Origin: Amycolatopsis granulosa
GTDB lineage: Bacteria; Actinomycetota; Actinomycetes; Mycobacteriales; Pseudonocardiaceae
Direction of reading: 5' to 3'
NCBI RefSeq assembly: GCF_011758745.1
Contig: NZ_JAANOV010000001.1
Coordinates: 62,001-126,000 of the forward strand
Length of the DNA: 64,000 bases
Numbering within the stretch: position 1 is the first letter of the stretch; each line of letters opens with the position of its first letter. The position numbers and the translations under genes are program-made. Of the stretch, positions 27,217-35,862 are shown in pieces. The notes under the pieces are model-generated. The model did not search any database. It was not told the origin of the DNA and was given only the letters and a program-made list of their open reading frames with translations.

Positions 27217-28545
27217 CTAGCCCGCGAACGCCTCCCCGAGCACGTCCATGGCGTCGTGCAGGAGGTCGTCGCCGATCGTCAGCGGGGGCAGGAAACGCAG
27301 GACGTTGCCATGGGTCCCGCAGGTCAGCACGATCACGCCGCGCTCGTGGGCGGCCGTCGCGACCGCCTTCGCCAGTGCCGGGTCCGGTTCGCCGGTGCCC
27401 GGGTGCACCAGCTCGGCGGCGATCATCGCTCCCCGGCCGCGCACGTCGCCGATCCGCGGATCGGCCAGCCCGCGCAGCCGCGTGGTCAGCAGCTCGCCGA
27501 TCTCCTGGGCCCGCGTCACGAGCCCGTCGGTCTCGATGGTCTCGATGGCGGCCAGCGCGGCAGCGCAGGCCAGCGGATTCCCGCCGTAGGTGCCGCCCAG
27601 CCCGCCGGTGTGCACGGCGTCCATGATCTCCGCGCGGCCGGTCACCGCCGACAGCGGCAGGCCACCCGCGATGCCCTTGGCGGTCACGATCAGATCGGGC
27701 ACCACCGCCTCGTGCTCGCAGGCGAACCAGTCACCGGTGCGGGCGAAGCCCGTCTGCACCTCGTCGGCGACGAACACGACCCCGTGCGCGCGGCACCACG
27801 CGGCCAGCGCGGGCAGGAATCCGGGCGCGGGCTCGATGAACCCGCCCTCGCCCTGGATCGGCTCGATCACCAGCGCCGCCAGGTTCGCGGCGCCGACCTG
27901 CTTGTCGACCACGTCCAGTGCCCGGCTCGCCGCGGTCGCGCCGTCCAGGCCGCCGTCGCGCAGCGGGTAGGACAGCGGCGCCCGGTAGACCTCCGGCGCG
28001 AACGGCCCGAACCCGTGCTTGTAGGGCATGTTCTTGGCGGTCATCGCCATCGTCAGGTTGGTGCGGCCGTGGTAGGCGTGGTCGAACACCACCACGGCGT
28101 TGCGGCCGGTGTGCGCGCGGGCGATCTTCACGGCGTTTTCCACCGCCTCGGCGCCGGAATTGAACAACGCGGTGCGCTTGGCGTGCTCGCCCGGGGTGAG
28201 CCGGGCGAGCGCCTCGGCGACGGCGACGTAGCCCTCGTAGGGGGTGACCATGAAGCAGGTGTGCGTGAACGCGGCGGCCTGAGCGCGCACCGCGTCGACG
28301 ACCCGCGGCGCGCTGGCGCCCACGGTGGTGACCGCGATGCCCGAGCCGAGGTCGATCAGGTGGTTGCCGTCGATGTCGACCACGATGCCGCCGCCGGCCG
28401 CGGCCGCGAAGACCGGCATCGTCGTGCCGACCCCCGCGGCGACCGCCGCGGTCTTGCGCGCCATCAGTTCCCGGGACTTCGGTCCCGGGATCGCCGTCTC
28501 CAGCCGCCGCTGCTGCCGGATACCTGTCTGGGTGCTGGTGGTCAT
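27217..28545 (-). CDS. gabT: 4-aminobutyrate--2-oxoglutarate aminotransferase
   Basis: PLP class III aminotransferase (442 aa) that converts GABA to succinate semialdehyde. Motifs are NSGAEAVENAVKIAR for PLP phosphate, VVVFDHAYHGRT, VIEPIQGEGGF, FVADEVQTGFARTG with the PLP aspartate, and the lysine in LIVTAKGIAGGLPLSAV. The match to actinobacterial GabT is close over the full length. ATG 28545 is chosen from the length of homologues, since no good ribosome binding site is visible. The divergent LysR gene begins 78 bp away. Succinate-semialdehyde dehydrogenase is not adjacent. Confidence 0.9.
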   Translation of the reverse strand: MTTSTQTGIRQQRRLETAIPGPKSRELMARKTAAVAAGVGTTMPVFAAAAGGGIVVDIDGNHLIDLGSGIAVTTVGASAPRVVDAVRAQAAAFTHTCFMVTPYEGYVAVAEALARLTPGEHAKRTALFNSGAEAVENAVKIARAHTGRNAVVVFDHAYHGRTNLTMAMTAKNMPYKHGFGPFAPEVYRAPLSYPLRDGGLDGATAASRALDVVDKQVGAANLAALVIEPIQGEGGFIEPAPGFLPALAAWCRAHGVVFVADEVQTGFARTGDWFACEHEAVVPDLIVTAKGIAGGLPLSAVTGRAEIMDAVHTGGLGGTYGGNPLACAAALAAIETIETDGLVTRAQEIGELLTTRLRGLADPRIGDVRGRGAMIAAELVHPGTGEPDPALAKAVATAAHERGVIVLTCGTHGNVLRFLPPLTIGDDLLHDAMDVLGEAFAG

Positions 28546-28559
28546 GCCCCAGTGTCGGA

Positions 28560-28592
28560 ATGACCCGGTCATGCTGTCCAATACTTGATTGG
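28560..28592. promoter_or_regulatory. Two palindromes between gabT and the LysR gene
   Basis: ATGACC-C-GGTCAT (28560-28572) and CCAAT-N5-ATTGG (28578-28592) lie in the 77-bp divergent gap. A LysR-type regulator commonly binds such paired dyads to control itself and its divergent neighbour. Confidence 0.5.
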
Positions 28593-28622
28593 CAGGATTT
28601 CAATGCCTGGGAGGCATCAGCA

Positions 28623-29495
28623 ATGGAGTTGCGTCACCTGCGGTACTTCGTGGTGACCTGTGAGGCCGGCACGGTGAGCCGCGCGGCGGAGCTGCTGCAC
28701 ATCACCCAGCCGAGCCTGTCCCGGCAGCTGCGGCAGCTGGAGGACGAGCTGGGTGCCGGGCTGTTCGACCGGGCCGGGCGGCGGATGACGCCGTCGCGGG
28801 TCGGCCGGGCGCTTCTCGGCAGCGCGCGCGACGTGCTGGCGCGCGCGGACGCGCTGAAGACGGCGGCGACGTTCCACGCGCACGGGCGCATCGACCGCCT
28901 CACCGTCGGCGCGCCGACGGTGACGCTCACCGACGTGGTGGCCCCGTTCCTCGCGACGCTGGCACCCGAGGACCCGACCACCGACGTGCTGGGCGCGGAC
29001 GGCCTGTCCGCAGTGGACACGCTGGCGCGCGGGGCCGACCTCGCGATCGCCACCGCCGCACCGCGCGCGCCGTACCGGTCGCGGCGGCTGGCCGTGCTGC
29101 CGGTGTGGGCGTACGTGCCGGCTCGGCACCCGTGGTGCGACCGGGAGGCCGTGGCGCTGGAGGAGGTGCTGGCGGAGACGGTGATCATCCTGCCGCCGGC
29201 GTTCACGGCACGGCAGGCCCTGGACGCGGCACTGCTCGCAGCGGGTACGACCTACGCGCGGGTGATCGAGGCCGCGAACGGCACGGTGGCGCAGGCGCAC
29301 GCGGCCGCGGGCCGGGGAGTGGCGCTGGTGTCGGACGATCCGCGGTTCGGGCTGGTGCCGCTGCGGGTCCACGCCGGGCACCGGCAGCTGGAGATCACCC
29401 TGTTCGCGGCATGGGATTCGCGGCACGAGGCGGCCGCGACGCTGGAGGCGTTCGCGCGCCGCCTGGGCGGCTTCGTCACCGCCCGGTACGGGTGA
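28623..29495 (+). CDS. LysR-family transcriptional regulator
   Basis: 290-aa regulator with an N-terminal winged helix (MELRHLRYFVVTCEAGTVSRAAELLHITQPSLSRQLRQLEDELG) and a periplasmic-binding-like effector domain. GGGAGG lies 8 nt before ATG 28623. Divergent arrangement with gabT and the palindromes between them suggest that it controls GABA use. The effector could be GABA or a related amino acid, which is inferred from position only. Confidence 0.88.
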   Translation: MELRHLRYFVVTCEAGTVSRAAELLHITQPSLSRQLRQLEDELGAGLFDRAGRRMTPSRVGRALLGSARDVLARADALKTAATFHAHGRIDRLTVGAPTVTLTDVVAPFLATLAPEDPTTDVLGADGLSAVDTLARGADLAIATAAPRAPYRSRRLAVLPVWAYVPARHPWCDREAVALEEVLAETVIILPPAFTARQALDAALLAAGTTYARVIEAANGTVAQAHAAAGRGVALVSDDPRFGLVPLRVHAGHRQLEITLFAAWDSRHEAAATLEAFARRLGGFVTARYG

Positions 29496-29558
29496 ACCGG
29501 GCAACTGTCCACAGTGAACGGCTGCTCGGCCGGGTCCGGCGGCCCGGGCTCCGTGTGG

Positions 29559-30077
29559 TCAGGCCGCCTGCGCGGTCCCGCTGCCCAGGCGGGTCAGCAG
29601 ATCCGCCCGGTGCAGGTCCGCCACGGGGGAGAGCAGGTCGGGGTGCCGCAGCAGCACGGCCGCCTGCCGGTCGCGCCGGTCGGGGTCGGTGAGGCGGCGG
29701 AAGTCCGGCGCGAGACCGGCGGTGTGCACCGAACCGGTGACCGTCGCGATCGCCGCCACCGCGAGGCCGCGGTCGGCGAGCAGGCACGCCGCCCAGCTGG
29801 CCACCACCTCGTCCACCCAGGTCCGCCACCCGGCGTCCTCGCCCGGCACCGCGTGCACGCCGGTGACCCAGTCCAGGCGGCCGGACCCGCCGGGACCGGT
29901 GACGTCCAGCAGCCCCGCGTCGAGCGCCGTCGGGTACCGCAGCCACGCGGCGACCGTCGCGGCCTGGCGGCACTGCGCCTCGGCGAGGGCGCCGCTGAGG
30001 GCACCGCGCTCCGGTGGGTACGCGCGCAGCAGCCACTGCGCGGTGGCCGCGATGACGGACGACAGGTCGGCGGGCAC
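29559..30077 (-). CDS. Hypothetical protein
   Basis: 172-aa soluble, helix-rich, Ala-rich protein beginning MPADLSSVIAATAQWLLRAY. The middle section reads WRTWVDEVVASWAACLLADRGLAVAAIATVTGS. GTG 30077 follows GGAAGG at normal distance. I recognise no family or catalytic motif. It converges on the LysR gene with a 63-bp gap and has its own upstream region next to the tRNA cluster. Confidence 0.6.
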   Translation of the reverse strand: MPADLSSVIAATAQWLLRAYPPERGALSGALAEAQCRQAATVAAWLRYPTALDAGLLDVTGPGGSGRLDWVTGVHAVPGEDAGWRTWVDEVVASWAACLLADRGLAVAAIATVTGSVHTAGLAPDFRRLTDPDRRDRQAAVLLRHPDLLSPVADLHRADLLTRLGSGTAQAA

Positions 30078-30242
30078 GGGAACACCTTCCGGGACAACAC
30101 GGGGATCTGGGGCACGCTAACAGCCGGCCGCGGCCGTTCCGATGCGCTTTTGCCCCACGTCACAGCGGCTATGAGAGGTGTCACGCCGAAACGACCAGTG
30201 CCCCGCCGGTGACGGATCACCGGCGGGGCACTGGTCGGAGAG

Positions 30243-30314
30243 TGCGCGATACTGGGATTGAACCAGTGACCTCTACCGTGTCAAGGTAGCGCTCTCCCGC
30301 TGAGCTAATCGCGC
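30243..30314 (-). tRNA. tRNA-Val (GAC)
   Basis: 72-nt cloverleaf: acceptor GCGCGAT/ATCGCGC, D arm TAGCTCAGCGGGAGAGC, anticodon stem CTACC/GGTAG with loop TTGACAC (anticodon GAC), T arm with GGTTCAATCC and discriminator A. CCA is not encoded. Confidence 0.97.
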
Positions 30315-30315
30315 G

Positions 30316-30386
30316 AGGTGGAGACGGGATTCGAACCCGTGTACACGGCTTTGCAGGCCGTTGCCTCGCCTCTCGGCCACTCCACC
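30316..30386 (-). tRNA. tRNA-Cys (GCA)
   Basis: 71-nt cloverleaf: acceptor GGTGGAG/CTCCACC, anticodon loop CTGCAAA (anticodon GCA), T loop GTTCGAATCC and discriminator U as expected for Cys. It is one base from the tRNA-Val gene, so the two are co-transcribed. Confidence 0.97.
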
Positions 30387-30411
30387 GTGCGGGCCCGAGT
30401 GGGCACCTCCG

Positions 30412-30484
30412 AGCGGACGACGGGATTCGAACCCGCGACCCTCACCTTGGCAAGGTGATGCGCTACCAGCTGCGCTACGTCCGC
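30412..30484 (-). tRNA. tRNA-Gly (GCC)
   Basis: 73-nt cloverleaf: acceptor GCGGACG/CGTCCGC, anticodon loop TTGCCAA (anticodon GCC), T loop GTTCGAATCC and discriminator U. It is the first gene of the Gly-Cys-Val tRNA unit on this strand. Confidence 0.97.
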
Positions 30485-30599
30485 CTACCTGACTCCGGGA
30501 TCCGGTGTGGTCCCCGTCGCCGTGGTGTGAGAGAACAATATCCGACCCCGGAACCCGCGAAAACAGGGGGGTGGGTGTTCCCGCCCGCCCGCACGGGTG

Positions 30600-31025
30600 C
30601 TATCCAAGATCGTTGGGGATCAGGTGGGTGAGGGCCTCGTCCATGTCGACCCACAGGTGCTCGTTGCCGGGGAGCACCACGTCGTAGGTGCGGTCCAGGA
30701 AGTCGGCGAGTTCCTGGGCGGAGGCCTCGAACACCGCGTGCCCCGACGGGGAGTTCAGTTCGATCATCACCGACTCGGGGTCCTCGACCGACGGGCGGAT
30801 CCGGACGTCGCCGTCGCCCGCCTCGGCCAGCAGGCCGTCGGCCAGCAGGTCCCGGGCGAACACCCATTCCACCCAGCCGGCGCGGCCGGTGCGGAACGCC
30901 GCCACGACCGCGTACGGGTCGCGGGTGTCGTACCGCAGCTCCACCTTCACCGGCACGGCCGGAGCGCGCGGGGCCAGGAGGTCGAACACCGCCGTGGAGC
31001 GGAGCGTCACGTGGTCGTTGCGCAT
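30600..31025 (-). CDS. SsgA-like (SALP) sporulation/cell-division regulator
   Basis: 141-aa protein of the SsgA-like family restricted to morphologically complex actinobacteria; family members guide FtsZ placement and septal cell-wall remodelling. Family features are VPVKVELRYDTRDPYAVVAAFRTG near residue 23, WVFARDLLADGL, DVRIRP, and a C-terminal acidic helix. AAAGGT precedes ATG 31025. A single short SsgA-like protein in this setting most resembles SsgB, but subfamily cannot be fixed by eye. It lies upstream of the tRNA-Gly gene on the same strand. Confidence 0.88.
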   Translation of the reverse strand: MRNDHVTLRSTAVFDLLAPRAPAVPVKVELRYDTRDPYAVVAAFRTGRAGWVEWVFARDLLADGLLAEAGDGDVRIRPSVEDPESVMIELNSPSGHAVFEASAQELADFLDRTYDVVLPGNEHLWVDMDEALTHLIPNDLG

Positions 31026-31387
31026 CGTCTTACCTTTCGTCTCCCTTCACGGCCCACTCGGCCGAGCTTCGAGTGTGAGACGCGCGAACCCACCGTCTCG
31101 CATCGCGAGTCGCCCGTGCTTCACCCGGACGGGTCCGCGGCACCTCTGTCCCACTCGCGCTCGCGCGATACCAGCCCGGGGGACGGTACCGCTGATCGTC
31201 TACCCACACATACTGCTCGGTTCAACGCATGCTGGACAGCGTCGCATTGCAGCGTGACATGTGACCTGGCTCGCCCCGGCGGCGGGGGCACCCGCGGTCA
31301 CCTCGGGTTTCTCCGCTGCGTGTCGGGTCCTATCCGCAGCGTGGAGCGCAAAGACCACCCGTTTGCGGTGCCCCGGCCGCGATCCGC
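31026..31387. other. Intergenic region between divergent ssgA-like and tRNA-Val genes
   Basis: No gene is supported here. It should carry the promoters of the ssgA-like gene (minus) and the tRNA-Val gene (plus). Several short TCGCGCG/CGCGAT-type repeats occur near 31100-31175 without a clear pattern. Confidence 0.4.
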
Positions 31388-31393
31388 TAGAGT
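31388..31393 (+). promoter_or_regulatory. -10 box of the tRNA-Val (CAC) gene
   Basis: TAGAGT lies 16 bp before the tRNA 5' end. A poor -35 candidate TTGCGG is at 31363, with a spacer of 19. Confidence 0.45.
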
Positions 31394-31409
31394 CCTTCGC
31401 AACGAACAG

Positions 31410-31481
31410 GGGCGATTAGCTCAGCGGGAGAGCGCTTCGTTCACACCGAAGAGGTCACTGGTTCGATCCCAGTATCGCCCA
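31410..31481 (+). tRNA. tRNA-Val (CAC)
   Basis: 72-nt cloverleaf: acceptor GGGCGAT/ATCGCCC, anticodon stem CTTCG/CGAAG with loop TTCACAC (anticodon CAC), T loop GTTCGATCC and discriminator A. Outside the anticodon stem and acceptor ends it is almost identical to the Val-GAC gene at 30243-30314 on the other strand. Confidence 0.97.
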
Positions 31482-32105
31482 CCGCATGTTTTCGCTGTTC
31501 AGGCGGCCTGTCGACGACCATCGTCGGCGGGCCGTCGGCGTTTGCGGGGAGCAGATGGGGAGCACGGCGTGCTGACCACCTTCGCGAATCCGACGAGGTC
31601 AACGCGGCATCCCGCACACGACCTGGGTCTTCGTCCCAGCTCCATCCCCCGTCCCGCTCCGCGTACCAGCAAGAGGATGCGCGGCACGCCGTCTTCGACC
31701 CGCCGGCCACCGCTGCGCCAGGGGCCGGCGGCATGACCACTCGCCGGGGAACTTCGCGACCCGAGCCGCGGCTGGGCACCACTCAACCAGGAGATGTCTT
31801 TCCGTGGTTTACGTCACACCCACGAGGCGTGGCGGGGCGGACGAAGGCAGGTCACCTGCGCCGCCAGCTTCCAGCCGGGGGAGACCAAGGTTGACGTCCC
31901 GTTGCAGCGGGCTGTCGCCATCGTCAGGTTGACCGTCCGGAGCACCCATCGCGACGCGTCGGCCTGACCAGAACTCCCGAGCAGGCCGGAGCGATCTACC
32001 TCGCGACCGTGCGCTCTCCGGCGCCTGGCAGCGCACCGGACCGCAGCCACCCCCGGTGTGTTTGACGATTTTTTTCGCATGAGAGGTATTGCTCCGTAGT
32101 CGGTG
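31482..32105. other. Non-coding stretch downstream of tRNA-Val
   Basis: No gene with a ribosome binding site or recognisable protein. A short hairpin CGACGA-CCA-TCGTCG (31512-31526) may end the tRNA transcript. GC content falls towards the right end, where a run of seven T (32072-32078) occurs. No copy of the tRNA 3' end was found, so an attachment-site repeat is not supported. Confidence 0.4.
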
Positions 32106-32514
32106 ATGGCGTTGGTTGGCGGTGTGCCGATGGTCCGGGCAACGGAGTACCGGCCCGTGGCTTTCGAAACGTTCGCAGATATTTCTTACCGGGTCGTCTA
32201 CCGCGTCCGTGAAAACCTCTGGTGATGACCAGCCTCTATACGGATGGCAACGGCGCCTGGTCGTCGCCCACGTACTCCACCTTGGTTGGCCGTGCGGTTG
32301 CCGCATCGATTTTCTCCGGGAGCGGGTGGAGGCTGGCGAGACGCAGTTGAGTGATTCGCGCCGCCGCGATCTGACGAAATTCTTCAATAAGGTTGCCACG
32401 GCGTTCGGATTTGTTCCCATGATTGAGTTCAGCGGAGAGTCCTGTTGGCTGACTCCAGCTGTGGTTGCTCCACTGCGCACTGTTTTGTCGCCGACCTACC
32501 GTCCTGGAGAGTGA
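32106..32514 (+). pseudogene. Decayed, lower-GC gene remnant(s)
   Basis: Base composition is clearly less GC-rich than the flanks. Three short frames read like protein in turn: 32106-32225 (VAFETFADISYRVVYRVREN), 32225-32347 starting in a TGATG overlap, and the frame ending at 32514 (RRRDLTKFFNKVATAFGFVP, then FSGESCWLTP). No single frame is intact with a ribosome binding site. It looks like foreign DNA next to a tRNA gene that has lost its frame. The family is not recognised. Confidence 0.3.
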
Positions 32515-32711
32515 TGAAGGTTGCTCGTACCGTTACCCGCGCTGCCAGTGCTGGCTGCTGGTGAGCCCGCGTTTGACCTAGCGGTTCACCGGGGGCCTCA
32601 CGCGCGGCACGGTCGGCGTCGGGGCGAGCCCGACAGGTCATGCGGATGCCGGCCCAGCACGATAAGACCAGCGCCGTCCCGGGGGAGCTGCCCCGGACTA
32701 GGGTTGCCGCG

Positions 32712-33359
32712 GTGACCGACTCCTCCGTCCTGCACGACACCCGCGCCGCCTACGACGCCGTGGCGCCCACCTACGCCGAGCTCTTCAGCAACGTGCTCGA
32801 GACCCTGCCGATGGAACGCTCGCTGCTGGCCGCGTTCGCCGAACTCGTCCAGGCCGACGGCGCGCGACCGGTCGCGGACCTGGGTTGCGGCCCCGGCCAC
32901 GTGACCGCGCACCTGCACGCGCTCGGGCTGGAGGCCTTCGGCGTCGACCTGTCCGCCGAGATGGTCGCGCTGGCCCGCCGGGCGCACCCGCACCTGCGGT
33001 TCGACGAGGGGTCGATGACCGCGCTCGACCTCGCCGACGGAGTCCTCGGCGGCATCCTCGCGTTCTACTCCATCATCCACACCCCACCGCAGCACCTGCC
33101 CGTCGTGTTCGCCGAGTTCGCGCGCGTGCTGGCACCCGGCGGCCACCTGCTGCTCGGCTTCTTCGCCGGCGACGACCCCCGACCGCAGGAATTCGACCAC
33201 AAGGTGACGCTCGCCTATCGATGGTCGCCGGACAGTCTCCTGGACCTGGCGCGGCAGGCCGGTTTCACCGAAGTGGGCCGGATGCTGCGCGAGCCGTACG
33301 CGCACGAGCGGCAGTTCCAGCACTGCCAGCTGCTGGTCCGCAAGCCGGGCAACCCCTGA
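32712..33359 (+). CDS. Class I SAM-dependent methyltransferase
   Basis: 215-aa methyltransferase with motif I VADLGCGPGHVTAHL near residue 55, the acidic residue in GVDLSAEMVALA, and VLAPGGHLLLGFF. AYDAVAPTYAELF at the start is typical of the UbiE-like/Methyltransf_11 group. GTG 32712 is chosen because TAGGGT (32699-32704) lies 7 nt before it, a leaderless promoter. The substrate is unknown. It converges with the LysR gene 77 bp downstream. Confidence 0.86.
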   Translation: MTDSSVLHDTRAAYDAVAPTYAELFSNVLETLPMERSLLAAFAELVQADGARPVADLGCGPGHVTAHLHALGLEAFGVDLSAEMVALARRAHPHLRFDEGSMTALDLADGVLGGILAFYSIIHTPPQHLPVVFAEFARVLAPGGHLLLGFFAGDDPRPQEFDHKVTLAYRWSPDSLLDLARQAGFTEVGRMLREPYAHERQFQHCQLLVRKPGNP

Positions 33360-33436
33360 CGGCCGGCGCGCCGAACCGGCCACAGTAGACACTGGTTCGT
33401 TGTTCAGTGGCTTGCGCCGGCGCGGTTCGCTGGGAT

Positions 33437-34345
33437 TCAGACGGTGAGCAGCGCCGGGGCCAAGCCCGCCAGTTCCTCCAGCACCGCGGCGATCGCGGGG
33501 TTCGCGTGACCGCCGCGCCGGGTGACGGTGAGGATCTTGCGCCGTGGCTCGTCCACGCAGGGGATCCGGACCACGGCGTCGTTCGCCGGCACCCGGGCCA
33601 GCCGGGGCACCAGTGCCACGCCGAGCCCGTGCGCGACCAGTGCGATGGTGGCGTCCCAGTTCAGCGCGTCGTGTGCGGCATCCGGGGTGAAGCCGGCCGC
33701 GCCGCACGCGGCCAGGACGTGCGTGCGGCAGGTGCAGGGCGCGCTCGGCACGATCCACGGCTCCTCGGCGGCCTCGGTGAGGTCCACGCGCTCCCGGCCG
33801 GCGAGCCGGTGGCCGGGAGCGACCACCAGGTCGAACGGGTCGTCCACGAGCGGCCGCTGGTCGAACCGGGCGCGGTCGCGCGGCGGTTCGTCCGGGGTGG
33901 CCTCCACCACGGCCAGGTCGACCTCCCCGTCGAACAACAGGTCGAAGCTGTGCGCGGCCTCGGCCTCCCGGAGCCGCGGGACGAGGCGGGGATAGCGGTT
34001 GGTCAGCGCCGCCGCGGCCGGGGCGAGCAGCGCGCTGAGCGCCCCCGGGAACCCGGCCATCCGGACCAGCCCGGCGGGCTGGTCACCGTCGGCCCGCAGG
34101 TCCTGTTCGGCCAGTTCCCAGCGGGCCTGGATGTCGTCGGCATGGGCCAGGAGCCGTTGTGCCGCGGAGGTCAGCCGGACCCGGCGGCCCTGCGGCTCGA
34201 GCAGCGCCACGCCGAGCTCGCGGCTGAGCTGGCGGATCTGCTGGGATGCTGCGGACGGGGTGAAGTGCAGGGCCTGCGCCGCCGCGGTCACCGTCCCGTA
34301 GTGGTCCACGGCGCGCAGCACATGGAGGCGGCGCAGGTCAATCAT
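33437..34345 (-). CDS. LysR-family transcriptional regulator
   Basis: 302-aa regulator with the N-terminal helix-turn-helix MIDLRRLHVLRAVDHYGTVTAAAQALHFTPSAASQQI and a type 2 periplasmic-binding effector domain. It is divergent from a two-gene unit of a 41-aa peptide and an MFS transporter, with 118 bp between starts, and probably controls that transporter. The sequence resembles regulators paired with CynX/NimT-type transporters. Confidence 0.88.
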   Translation of the reverse strand: MIDLRRLHVLRAVDHYGTVTAAAQALHFTPSAASQQIRQLSRELGVALLEPQGRRVRLTSAAQRLLAHADDIQARWELAEQDLRADGDQPAGLVRMAGFPGALSALLAPAAAALTNRYPRLVPRLREAEAAHSFDLLFDGEVDLAVVEATPDEPPRDRARFDQRPLVDDPFDLVVAPGHRLAGRERVDLTEAAEEPWIVPSAPCTCRTHVLAACGAAGFTPDAAHDALNWDATIALVAHGLGVALVPRLARVPANDAVVRIPCVDEPRRKILTVTRRGGHANPAIAAVLEELAGLAPALLTV

Positions 34346-34463
34346 GTAGTCGATTCTTCACGGTCATGGGCGGAAACGCAACCTGGACCTGTCTGGATCG
34401 TCGCGCAACCCTGGAGTTGAGGCCGTCCGCGGGGCGGCGATGACAACCCCGGGAGGTGTCCCG

Positions 34464-34589
34464 ATGAGCACGGTGTGGATGTCCCTGTTCGCCGAGGCCG
34501 TGGTGGCGACGGGTGCCGCCGCCGCGCTGACCCGCTGGTCGGCCCGCCGGTGCCGCCCGAGCGCGAACTCCCGCCGGACGTGCCGGTAG
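34464..34589 (+). CDS. Small peptide with one hydrophobic segment
   Basis: 41-aa ORF with an excellent ribosome binding site GGGAGGTG (34451-34458), 5 nt before ATG 34464. The sequence has a hydrophobic N-terminal half (MSLFAEAVVATGAAAAL) and an Arg/Ser-rich tail. It ends 18 bp before the MFS gene and is probably co-transcribed. It could be a leader or a small membrane partner of the transporter. No known family. Confidence 0.5.
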   Translation: MSTVWMSLFAEAVVATGAAAALTRWSARRCRPSANSRRTCR

Positions 34590-34607
34590 CCGCAGGACGA
34601 AGGTGAC

Positions 34608-35840
34608 ATGACTTCCGCTTCCCCTACCAGAAGGTCCACGCTGATCTGGACCCTGCTCGCCCTGGTGCTGCTGTCGCTCAACCTGCGGGCGGCCATCACC
34701 GGGGTGCCCCCGGTGCTGAGCCGGCTCCAGGAGGGTTTCGGCCTCAGCGGCGTCGGGGCCAGCGTCCTCACCACCCTGCCGGAGCTGTGCGTGGGCGTCT
34801 TCTCCGCGCTCGCCCCGGTGCTCGCCCGCCGGATCGGCACCGAGACGGCGATCGCCGCGGCACTCCTGGTGATCACCGTCGGGCTGCTGCTGCGCGTGGT
34901 GTCCGCCCAGATGGCGCTGTTCGCCGGGACCGTGCTCGCCGGAGCCGGGATGGCCACCGGCAACGTGCTGATTCCCGCGGTCATCAAACGGGTGTTCCCC
35001 CACCGGGTGGGCTCACTCACCGGCTTGGCGATGATGCTGCTGTCGGTCGGCGGCGCGGCCGGCGCGGGGCTGGCCGTCCCGCTGGAACACGTGGGCGGCT
35101 GGCGGCTGGCCCTGGCCGCGTGGGCGGTCCCGGCCCTGGTCGCGGCCCTGGTCTGGGGCCCGCTCGCGCTTCGCGGGCGCAGGGAGCTGCCGGACCGCGC
35201 GCCCGAGCCGGCCGCGGAGGGCACACTCCTGCGGTCGCCGCTGGCATGGTGCGTGATGATCTTCATGGGCATGACGTCGCTGATGTTCTACACGCTGACG
35301 TCCTGGCTCCCGGAGATCATGCAAGGCCAGGGGTTCACGCCCGCCACCGCCGGGATGATGAACTCGGTCATCATCATCATCGGCATTCCGCTCGGCTTCG
35401 TGGTCCCCGTGCTCGCCGCGCGGCTGCGCGACCAGCGGCCGCTCGTGCTCGGGGTGGTCGTGCTGATGGGGGCCGGGCTGGCCGGCCTGCTCCTGGCGCC
35501 GCGCGCCGGATGGGTCTGGGTCACCGTCTTCGGGGTCGCCACGGGCTCCGCGTTCCCGATCGCGCTCACGCTCCTCAACCTGCGGTCGGACACGCACGCG
35601 GTCACGGCACGGCTGTCGGGGATGGCCCAGTCCGGCGGGTATCTCCTCGCCGCGTGCGGGCCGGTCACCTTCGGGGTGCTGCACACCCTCAGCGGTGGCT
35701 GGAAGATGTCGATCTGGCTGCTGGTCCTGCTGCTGGTACCCGAGCTCGGGTGCGGCCTGGTGGCGGCGCGGCCCGGCTTCGTGCGGCTGCGCACCCGGCG
35801 GCCCGCCGACCGGACCGGAGTCGGTGCGGGCGTGGGATGA
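34608..35840 (+). CDS. MFS transporter, CynX/NimT family
   Basis: 410-aa membrane protein with 12 predicted helices. The start LLALVLLSLNLRAAITGVPPVL is characteristic of the CynX/NimT (cyanate, nitroimidazole) branch, and helix 4/5 motifs GAGMATGNVLIPAVIKRVFP are conserved. Substrates in this family include cyanate and 2-nitroimidazole, but most members are uncharacterised. A weak AGGTGAC precedes ATG 34608. A LysR gene lies divergently upstream. Confidence 0.88.
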   Translation: MTSASPTRRSTLIWTLLALVLLSLNLRAAITGVPPVLSRLQEGFGLSGVGASVLTTLPELCVGVFSALAPVLARRIGTETAIAAALLVITVGLLLRVVSAQMALFAGTVLAGAGMATGNVLIPAVIKRVFPHRVGSLTGLAMMLLSVGGAAGAGLAVPLEHVGGWRLALAAWAVPALVAALVWGPLALRGRRELPDRAPEPAAEGTLLRSPLAWCVMIFMGMTSLMFYTLTSWLPEIMQGQGFTPATAGMMNSVIIIIGIPLGFVVPVLAARLRDQRPLVLGVVVLMGAGLAGLLLAPRAGWVWVTVFGVATGSAFPIALTLLNLRSDTHAVTARLSGMAQSGGYLLAACGPVTFGVLHTLSGGWKMSIWLLVLLLVPELGCGLVAARPGFVRLRTRRPADRTGVGAGVG

Positions 35841-35862
35841 ACCCGCCCCGCTCGGCTCCCGT

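Noticed and set aside
31410-32640. Integrated element with attachment repeats at tRNA-Val
   Set aside because: No duplicated tRNA 3' segment, integrase or phage-like gene was found. Only a decayed islet is supported.
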